Below are positions 55,812 through 64,000 of a stretch of DNA of 64,000 bases, piece after piece (within the stretch, counting starts at the first letter, position 1; each line of letters opens with the position of its first letter). Location: assembly GCF_021869535.1 (NCBI RefSeq), contig NW_026262604.1:56568247-56632246 (forward strand). The letters run 5' to 3'. The DNA is from Mytilus californianus. Lineage: Eukaryota > Mollusca > Bivalvia > Mytilida > Mytilidae. The translations under genes were made by a program, and so were the position numbers. The notes beneath the pieces are model-generated. The model had not been told where the DNA came from, ran no database searches, and saw only the letters and a program-made list of their open reading frames with translations.

Positions 55812-56109
55812 CTTCATACAAAGGCTCTCATGTATGAAAGTTCAACATACCGTCTGACTATTAACAGTTGATTTGGTGTCTAAAGGTTGATTTTATCTAT
55901 TCATAATTGTAAAAAATATACTATAAAATAACTTATTTGAAATTACGTCGTCACAGTACAATCATATTTCAACTTAAAAATTAAGGAAAATATAAAATAC
56001 TAAAATATACTGTAATAAGATTCACAGAAAAAGTTGTTATCAATAATGATTTTTTTTTTTATTTCTAAAAGATTTTAAAACACTATAGAGCATTATCAAT
56101 GGGCTCTAG
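55812..56109. other. No feature recognised
   Basis: AT-rich spacer. Confidence 0.4.
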
Positions 56110-56225
56110 TTTGGAAGTAAACTCATTTTATATACCAGGATTACAATTTTGTACGCCAGATCCGCGTTTGGTTTACAAAAGACTCATCAGTAACGCTCGG
56201 TTGAAAAAAGTTTTAAAAGACCCCA
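56110..56225 (-). repeat. Dispersed Mytilus-type repeat fragment
   Basis: TTTATATACCAGGATTACAA, TTTTGTACGCCAGATCCGCG and AAAGACTCATCAGTAACGCT are the complement of a dispersed repeat recognised from Mytilus. It is related to the fragment near 17790. Confidence 0.65.
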
Positions 56226-56344
56226 AAAGAACGAAGTTAATGAGGATTAAGGACCCAAAATTCCAAAAGGTTTAACAAAATACAGCTAAGTTAATATATA
56301 CCTGGGGTCGAAAATCCTTAGTATTTTGAAAAATTAAAAATATA

Positions 56345-56505
56345 AAAAAGAAGATGTGGTGTGATTGCCAATGAGACAACTCTCCACAAGAGACCAAATG
56401 ACACAGAAATTAACAACTATAGGTCACCGTACGGCCTTCAACAATGAGCAAAGCCCATACCGCACAGTCAACTATAAAAGGCCCCGAAATGACAATGTAG
56501 AACAA
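56345..56505 (+). repeat. Dispersed repeat family B (subfamily 1)
   Basis: AAGAAGATGTGGTGTGATTG, CAACTATAGGTCACCGTACG, CCTTCAACAATGAGCAAAGC and TATAAAAGGCCCCGAAATGA. Well conserved, but it stops after about 160 bp. Confidence 0.82.
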
Positions 56506-56808
56506 AGTTTTGTAACCTGTTAATTTATAACTCTATACTTGAAAAGCAATATTTGGATAATTAAGAATGCACAGAATGCTTATTTTTGGGGAAACATTTT
56601 CTTTCCCTAAATTTTTTTTCTGTTTCTTTTTTTTTTAAATAACGTTAAACTTTACTCTGTAAAATTCTCGTGAAAATTATTTAAATATTTAATTTATCTG
56701 TAATTAAAGGATTTCTTTATTTTGAACACCGTTCCTCTCTATTTTACTTTACACACCGTTCCTCTGTATAACCAGTATTATTTATCATAATTTAATTTAT
56801 TTTATTTC
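56506..56808. other. No feature recognised
   Basis: T-rich. 'ACACCGTTCCTCT' occurs twice (56727 and 56753). Confidence 0.4.
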
Positions 56809-57211
56809 CCACTATTATTCTTTATACTCTAGCACCCCATTATTCTCTATTCTTTATACTCTAGCCCCCCATTATTCTCTATTCTTTATACTCTAGCACC
56901 CCATTATTCTCTATTCTTTACACTCTATCCCCCCATTATTCTCTGTTCTTTATACTCTAGCCCCCCATTATTCTCTATTCTTTATACTCTAGCCCCCCAT
57001 TATTCTCTATTTTTTATACTCTAGCACCCCATTATGCTCTGTCCTTTATGCTCTAGCACCCCATTATGCTCTGTCCTTTATACTCTAGCACCCCATTATT
57101 CTCTATTCTTTATACTCTAGCCCCCCATTATTCTCTATTCTTTATACTCTAGCCCCCCATTATTCTCTGTTCTTTATACTCTAGCCCCCCATTATTCTCT
57201 GTTCTTTATCT
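56809..57211. repeat. 32-bp minisatellite, about 12-13 units, expanded from a MITE interior
   Basis: The unit is CTAGCCCCCCATTATTCTCT ATTCTTTATACT (ACCCC variants). The unit corresponds to the interior of the GAGGGTCTGGATGG MITEs (complement of GAGAATAATGGGGTGCTAAA in the copy at 25106). The array is followed by the family's right end, CCATCCAGACCCTC, at 57279-57292. The minisatellite thus grew inside a MITE. Confidence 0.93.
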
Positions 57212-57292
57212 TTTGGATCATATTTCTCTATTCATAATTTTTTTTTGGACAGTATTCTCTTTTCTGTAAATTCCATCCAGACCCTCGTATAT
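57212..57292. mobile_element. Right end of the MITE carrying the 32-bp array
   Basis: Continues the family interior (CAGTATTCTCTTTTCTGTAA) and ends CCATCCAGACCCTC. No GAGGGTCTGG left end is recognisable upstream of the array, so it is lost or very diverged. Confidence 0.75.
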
Positions 57293-57840
57293 CTTACTGT
57301 ATTTAGCAAATATTTGAAAAGAAAAGCTATGGTAAATTTATTGATAACACTGCATAACATTTCTTGCACTCTATGTTTCTCTAATAGAAACATTTGAGCA
57401 CTCGATAGAACAAAGATTTAGTTACTGAAGCAAGTACAACAGAATCGATTCTTTCATCAATGTTATGCAGTAAACATTCCTTCTAAAGTTCACAACGGAT
57501 AATCGTTATGACGTAATCATGTCTGTGACAACACAAAACGTTCATCTTGTTACATTTGACGTAAATCCGTGTAATTAACTGATTTTTACCTTAAATGAAA
57601 TGTATAGAATTGTGTTTTGACCGATTATTGTAAAAGTACAAAAGTTAAGACGGTACAGATGCTGGAAAATAAATACATACGACTTCCTTCATTTTCTGTT
57701 TGTACAATAGTTTCATCGGGTGATTGTAGTTTTTATGGAAGTTAAACAATTATTATAGCATTTTCTGCTGGGATTTGCTAATACTTGTCTCCGAAATATA
57801 TACATATACATATACAAGTAAAGGTTTATATATACAAGTA
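57293..57840. other. No feature recognised
   Basis: AT-rich. A short TACATATACA tract and an ACAAGTA duplication lie just before the Tc1-like element. Confidence 0.45.
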
Positions 57841-58645
57841 AAAAAAAAAGAAACGTTACATCATTTTTTATTAATTTTCGAAAACTTCGTGCATAATTAA
57901 ATTAGCTTGTGTCTGAACATTTAAAAGTTATGTTGTACCCTTATCGATTTTGGTCGTTTGAATATGTTCTGGAAGTTATTACGTCGTTTTCCGAGATTGA
58001 CGCTTTTTTTTATACTGATTTCCAATTTTTGCTTCATCCCGATGTGTTTGAATTGTTATATAGGTCACAAACTGTATTGTTTAAATCAGTAATAAGAAGG
58101 TGAATTTGAAAACGATAGAATTTTACACGTAAGTCAACGCCCGGTCTATGTCAAATGTGAGAGAACGAGCCATTGAGGTGTTGCAAGCAGGAGTGTCACA
58201 AACTGCAGTTGCAAACTAATTTAAATCTCCAGAATAACAATATACAGACTTGTGGTTCGTCTGAAGGACACAGGCACACCATCTGAAAGTCCGCGTTCCA
58301 GAAGACCCCGAGCGGCAACGTTACGAGAGGACAGACAATATCGTTTGATTCATCTGCAAAATAGCTTCGTGCAGTAGCTACAGCCAGGCGTTTAACCGGA
58401 AGAGCCAACGACATAATTTAAGGCCAAACTGTCCAAAATCGCCTGCGTCAGTGTGGCCTTCGAGCACGTCGTCCATGAAGGGAGGAGCTATACTGAAACG
58501 ACGTCACAGATTGTCCCGATTTCAATTGTGTCTTTATCTTTATAAAGGCTGATTCTTGAAATATTTGTTAATTGTTTTCAAATGATGTTGTTAACATATA
58601 AATTGTATGACATGACATTAGTGAAACGTTTATTTTTTTGACTAA
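57841..58645 (+). mobile_element. Tc1/mariner-type element, internally deleted
   Basis: It encloses the transposase relic below. The left end AAAAAAAAAGAAACGTTAC and right end GTGAAACGTTTATTTTTTTG are roughly inverted, and TA dinucleotides are available at both borders (57839-57840; 58642-58643). At about 0.8 kb it is roughly half the usual Tc1 length, consistent with a deletion derivative. Exact ends are uncertain. Confidence 0.6.
58148..58530 (+). pseudogene. Tc1-like transposase relic, DNA-binding domain only
   Basis: Starts MSNVRERAIEVLQAGVSQTA, the first helix-turn-helix of Tc1-family transposases. A stop (TAA near 58220) and frame changes follow. The frame LVVRLKDTGTPSESPRSRRP then RAATLREDRQYRLIHLQN holds the GRPR-like linker (here SRRPR) and the second helix-turn-helix. 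TARRLTGRAND and QTVQNRLRQCGLRARRP follow in shifted frames, ending with ILKRRHRLSRFQ. The DDE/D catalytic domain that normally follows is absent. The protein would bind the element's own TIRs, so this copy cannot make active enzyme. Confidence 0.88.
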
Positions 58646-60185
58646 CTAATAGACATGTGCCTGTAGAATTACACATCAAGGAGACGGATTTATAAAAGAT
58701 TTTCCAAACTTGTTTCCGAATCCCATATTTGAATTCAATTTAAAATTGCACTTTTTTATTGTTGTAATTTTTGATTAATAAATACTGTTTAAACTAGCTA
58801 AACAAAAAGTGTTCATAAATTTGGAATTTTCATTATCCACATGTACAAAAATTAAAGAGTACACCAATGTGAGGCTAAATTTAAATTGGTAACATTTAAT
58901 AACATGCGTTTAAAGGGGTGTCCCTGGAAGCAATGTTTTCCGAATAGGGACAACTTCAATAGTTAATGAGAAACAAAAATAACTCTCATAGAAACGAAAG
59001 GTTGTGCAGTTAAGCCCAATACGATTTTGAGTTTGTTGAAACTGCAATTTAAAATTTGTTGTTTCATTGATTGTACGATCAGTCTCTGACTTATATGGTA
59101 CACATTGCTTGAGTATACGTTGCCTAAGTTTCTCGCTGACAATTCCTTTCATTTCACATCGTTGTAGGTGGTTTCACACGTTTAAACATAAATATCAATT
59201 ATAGCATTGGAAAGGGACAGATAAACCTATAAAAAAAAGACAAAACAAAAAACAAAACAAAACAACATACAAATAGGCATATAAACGTTCACAAAAGCAT
59301 CACACGGAATAGTAAAAACTGAGCAACACGAACCAAACACACCCTACACCAACACTCAAAACAAACATTAGGTACTATGGAACTTGTATAATCGTTACGT
59401 ATTGAGACGACTTAAACACCAACACAAACAAAATAACAATAACTGAAACAGAAAGGTTCAATATCGTTTATTTATATTCGTCAGTAATTGCGTTAGTTAA
59501 CCATGCTGTATGTTCTTTTATATTAATTAACAAAGAACTCACAAGATATATCACAATTGGTATTCCAACGTTGACTTTGAAAATAACCAATTAGACGAAC
59601 TGGAAATGAAAACAGATCAATAAGATACTGAAAGCTTCAATTTTCAACAATATTGTATTGTTGTTTTCAAAACTTAATTGTATTTATTTCTAACATTTGT
59701 ATTTGACATGTCCTTTTACTCGTACGTAAACATACTAGGTAGGTATCATAGTTTTTATACCAAGCGTCATCAAGGTGCGTTTTTGCTCATTTTAACATGG
59801 ATAGGCATACTATTTGTAAACATCTTTATACCGAGCAAAAGCGACGTGTACAATATCAACAATCAAAATACATACCCTTGTTTAAATTAGCATAGAACAT
59901 GACATGAACAAATTGTTTCGATTCTAATAGCAGAACTGTATCGTTCGTATTTGGCCTAGTTCGTAAGGCAGCCATTTTGTAATCGTTGAAGCAAAAAAAA
60001 AAAAAAAAAAAACACTCTAGAAATATAACCGTTTGACAACTTTAAAGTGTGCAAATTGAAATAGAGACTAAGAATTACTTTTTAAAGATTTTATTTAATT
60101 TCATAACAAGCAGTGCCCGCAGAAAATATCCGTTTTGATCTCCAGCGGCGTTCACGTGACATTTTTCTATGCATTTGCATATATA
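58646..60185. other. No gene recognised
   Basis: AT-rich. A GGAGACGGATTTATAAAAGA ... CTTGTTTCCGAATCC block at 58679-58726 has a relative at 24540-24582, so it is a short dispersed sequence. AACAAAACAAAAC runs lie near 59240-59262. A run of 20 A is at 59993-60012. The minus-strand frame 58910-59152 shows no domain. Confidence 0.45.
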
Positions 60186-60230
60186 AAAAGAAGATGTGGT
60201 ATGATTGCCAATGAGACAACTCTCCACAAT
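60186..60230 (+). repeat. Family B tip only
   Basis: AAAAAGAAGATGTGGTATGA and TTGCCAATGAGACAACTCTC, then abrupt loss of similarity after 45 bp. Confidence 0.65.
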
Positions 60231-62110
60231 ATAGTTTATCACAAAGGAAAATCAAGGTAACGGAATGAATTCATTCGATTTTCTTTAAAATATTCGATCA
60301 CACTTTTCTATTTTGACCTGGGCATCCTGAATAAAAACCTACGGTAAGGTGTCATTACCCATCAGTTAGTATTTTATTAACAAATGTATTCTGGTGTTAT
60401 CGATTATATATCGCTGTGTGTAAAATGAGCTCGAACACAGAAAAACAGACTCGGAACTAAAGTATTGTGCATTCAAACACTAGTATCCTATGTTTTACAA
60501 TAATTAGAATATGGCTTTATTACATCGCGATGACCGTGAGGGCATTCCGATGTATTGCTATCGCCTAGATTTCCATTACGTAACTTTCGTTTTGGGTTTG
60601 TAACCGATCTATAAACATGATAAATACGCGGATATTAACGAGTGCAAACTAACGTTCATTATCGTTCGTTATAAATACATCTCTTCAATGAATACTGATA
60701 AAAAATATTTTTGTTTAGAACATAAATTAATAATAAATTTGAAAATGTTTTGTCGTTAGATATACATATATAAGTAAAAAATCATTGATAATATCTATGC
60801 ACACGTACCAAAAAATTGTATTAAGCATGCGGAAGAATATCTCAAGAACGTTTTGCGACAATCCCGGCAACTCTGTAATTGTTTTTGCGGGAAAATATGA
60901 ATGCCTACTCATATCCAATCTTTAAGAAAAATCGAATTTTTACAGAAGAGTGTCCACCATGCACTTGCACTGCACTATTATTAGAATAGTAGAATAGAAT
61001 GATATACAAATGGATGAAAATTATATATACATGTAACTGTTATATTAATATAATATATAACAACAAACCAGTGTATACTGATTTGTATCACTACAATATA
61101 ATAGTTATTACGTTGAGGTTGAATTTCATGTCATTTATTCATCATCCACGCACGAACTTGTCTCAGAAAAAAATATATCTCTGTACATTAACCTCAGTTT
61201 CAGGTATAGAGATGTGATTTTTTTCTGTGGCAAGTGCTTTTGACCATCCGCATGAACTTGCGGTCATCCGATGTTCAGTACTTCAGTACTTTGATTTACA
61301 AAGCGAAAGAACAGCATCTATTATAATTGATAGCTATGAACTGTAATACCTATGGTAATTAATTTTCTCCAAGCTCACGATTTACCTAATAATAAACATG
61401 TTTTGTTATACTAGTAGTTAGGAAGCCCACGGATCCAGATATATTATAGCTTGTACTTTTATGCTTACATGTAATACTTTAGCCTGTAATTAAATATACA
61501 TGCTATAACATACGAATATAATGATCGAAATGCAGACTCATATTCACACCATATTCAAGTATTTGACATTAAACAAGAACATATATATACATTATTATCC
61601 AGAGTACTCGAAACCTTTTGAGATCTGCAAATATTGAATTACTAAGCCATAAATATATGGCAATACATAATCATTTATCTTCAGACTCACATTAATTATT
61701 CGACAAAGAGTATTTTAGTATTAGGAGAAGTGATTGTAAGAGATATAAATAATGGACTACAGATGGATCGAAAGTGGAAGTACTTTAACAGTGTATCGCT
61801 GCATTATATAGATCGAAAAGTCAATTAATAACTTTCAAAAGTGCACAAGGAATTTTCCCAAAGAAGCAATATACATTTATAAAGTTAGCATGTGAGTTTT
61901 CTTTAATACGATCAACTTTTTCAAGAGAAGTTGAATATCTAGTTTGATACATTTGTTAAATACTAACTTACCGAAAAGATAGTAAACAGTTACATTATGT
62001 TCTATGTAGTGTTTTGTTGATTTGATCGTCTTTTTAATGTTTTCGTTTTTTGTCAGGTTCTCAACTATTCCGCATCAGTTTTATAACGGTATAATTTAAA
62101 ATATGTCAGG
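60231..62110. other. No feature recognised
   Basis: About 1.9 kb of AT-rich sequence with no recognisable repeat or coding frame. Confidence 0.5.
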
Positions 62111-63459
62111 ACCAAAACACTTGTGACTGAGGGTATGGTACCCCCATACCAAAACATTTATGACTGAGAGTATGGTACCCCCATACCAAAAACACTTATG
62201 ACTGAGGATATGGTACCCCCATACCAAAACACTTATGACTGAGGATATGGTACCCCCATACCAAAACACTTATGACTGAGAGTATGGTACCCCACGTTCC
62301 AAAACACTTGTGACTGAGAGTATGGTACCCCCGTACCAAAAAAAAAACACGTATGACTGAGAGTATGTACCCCCGTACCAAAACACGTATGACTGAGAGT
62401 ATGGTACCCCTGTACCAAAACACGTATGACTGAGAGTATGGTACCCCCGTACCAAAACACTATGACTGAGAGTATGGTACCCACGTACCAAAAAAAAAAC
62501 CACGTATGACTGAGAGTATGTACCCCCGTACCAAAACACGTATGACTGAAAGTGTATAGTACCCCTGTACCAAAAACACGTATGACTGAGAGTATGGTAC
62601 CCCCGTACCAAAACACTTACGACTGAGAGTATGGTACCCCCGTAACAAAACACTTATGACTGAGAGTATGGTACCCCAAGTTCGAAAATACTTGTAACTG
62701 AGAGTATGGTACCCCCGTACCAAAACACTAATGACTGAGAGTATGGTACCCCAAGTTCGAAAACACTTGTGATTGAGAGTATAATACCCCCGTACCAAAA
62801 CACTTATGACTCAGAGTATGGTACCCGTACCAAAACGCGTATGACTGAGAGTATGGTACCCCCGTACTAAATCACTTGTGACTGAGAGTATGGTACCCCC
62901 GTACCAAAACACTTATGACTGAGAGTATGGTACCCCGAACCAAAACGCGTATGACTGAGAGTATGGTACCCCTGTACCAACAAACACGTATGACTGAGAG
63001 TATGGTACCCCGTACCAAAACGCGTATGACTGAGAGTATGGTACCCCCGTACCAAAACACTTGTGACTGAGAGTATGGTACCCCGTACAAAAACACTTAT
63101 GACTGAGAGTATGGTACCCCGTACTAAAACACTTATGGCTGAGAGTATGGTACCCCGTACCAAACCACTTATGACTGAGAGTATGATACCCCGTTCCAAA
63201 ACACTTATGACTGAGAGTATGGTACCCCCGTACCAAAACATTTATGCCTGAGAGTATGATACCCCGTTCCAAAACCCTTATGACTGAGAGTATGGTATCC
63301 CCGTACCAAAACACGTATGACTGAGAGTATGGTACCCCCGTACTTAAACACGTATGACTGAGAGTAAGGTACCCCCGTACCAAAACACTTATGACTGAGA
63401 GTATGGTACCCCCGTACCAAAACACTTATGACTGATGGTATGGTACCCCCGTACCAAAC
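62111..63459. repeat. 37-bp minisatellite, about 36 units
   Basis: The unit is ACCAAAACACTTATGACTGA then GAGTATGGTACCCCCGT. Each unit border forms the inverted motif GGTACCCCCGTACC. Variants include CACGTATGA and CGCGTATGA, loss of one C, and insertion of extra A. The period of 1 modulo 3 opens all three minus-strand frames for up to 170 codons (VRGYHTLSHKCFGT-type repeats). These are artefacts. Confidence 0.96.
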
Positions 63460-63718
63460 AACTATTGCTGTAGTCGAATGCATCTGCCGCTGGCGGTTTT
63501 CAAATTGACAACCTCAGTGTTGACAAGCTTGTGAAACAGTAGATGTACTCCTTGGACCACTCGACCACCGATGCGCCTATAATTTGGCTGAATATACAAA
63601 TGTAGTTGTCACCAACACGTCACAATTTAACACGTTATAATATATACAAATACTTAAAAAAAGAATGAGATATATTTTCGGATTTTTACTGACAAAGAGC
63701 AACAAAACGGGTTCCAAA
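63460..63718. other. No feature recognised
   Basis: Short interval. It includes a GC-richer patch CATCTGCCGCTGGCGGTTTT at 63481. Confidence 0.4.
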
Positions 63719-63795
63719 ACATGAACTGTTTTCTCATCCTTAGAAAATTAAAGAATAGAAAAATGTAGAACCCTACCCTTTTTCAGACCCTCATG
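63719..63795. mobile_element. GAGGGTCTGGATGG-family MITE, right end only
   Basis: AATTAAAGAATAGAAAAATG then CCCTTTTTCAGACCCTC matches the right half of the family. The left half is not found. Confidence 0.6.
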
Positions 63796-64000
63796 TATAC
63801 TTTAGAAATAGATGTTTGTAAACACCCGAAAGTTCATGTTATTCGCTTACATTAAAAAACCCAAACATTTCAGTCTAAAGAAAACTGTATTTTTAAACAG
63901 TTGCTCTAAAAATTATTATTTCAATCAAGATTTTGTTCAGTAACATGATATGTATATGTATCTATATATCTATATATATATATATATATATAAATTTGAG
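63796..64000. repeat. AT-rich end with (TA)n at 63958-63992
   Basis: TATATGTATCTATATATCTA then TATATATATATATATATA. The window ends here. Confidence 0.7.

Noticed and set aside
62196-63483. Seven overlapping frames with YHTLSHKCFGTG repeats
   Set aside because: 37-bp minisatellite read in three frames.

Overview
The window looks like intergenic or intronic DNA from a bivalve mollusc, most probably a mussel (Mytilus or a close relative). It is AT-rich and has no dense coding. It carries many copies of dispersed repeats that I recognise from Mytilus genomes and transcripts, for example the family marked by GTATGATTGCCAATGAGACA and the lophotrochozoan family beginning AGCTCACCTGGCCC. The species assignment rests on memory of these repeats, not on a search. 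I see no intact host protein gene, no functional RNA gene and nothing prokaryotic. The nearest thing to host coding sequence is one weak candidate exon near 23.1 kb, reminiscent of a TGF-beta family propeptide.

Layout: 0-1.5 kb holds a dispersed repeat, a 22-bp palindromic minisatellite and a relic of a MULE-associated protein. 1.5-17.05 kb is a tandem duplication of about 7.8 kb. Each copy carries a decayed zinc-knuckle ORF1 (gag-like) of a non-LTR retrotransposon, a 139-bp foldback element, a 28-bp minisatellite, dispersed repeats and a trinucleotide array. The duplication junction lies in the middle of a long palindrome. 17-29 kb is a dense collection of short transposons: a full-length tRNA-derived SINE with a perfect 12-bp target duplication, a TTAA-flanked TIR element, a foldback, a decayed DIRS-like reverse transcriptase/RNase H, a 44-bp minisatellite, and a 576-bp element inserted between AAA and TTT without target duplication, as described for Spy transposons. 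29.3-37.7 kb is a Helentron-like repeat split by a 7.3-kb element with perfect 27-bp terminal inverted repeats, a TA duplication and unusual CGTG-rich subterminal repeats. 38-49 kb carries dispersed repeats and three large minisatellites (75, 53 and 20 bp). 49.7-52.1 kb is a 5'-truncated, inactivated non-LTR reverse transcriptase. 52-64 kb has several MITEs, 42-bp, 32-bp and 37-bp minisatellites, and a Tc1-type transposase relic lacking its catalytic domain.

No genes work together here in the operon or pathway sense. The biology is transposon nesting, tandem repeat birth and segmental duplication. Ten minisatellite arrays plus the two trinucleotide arrays cover about 9.2 kb, roughly 14 percent of the window. 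Several arrays stay open in more than one frame because of their unit length and produce spurious protein predictions.
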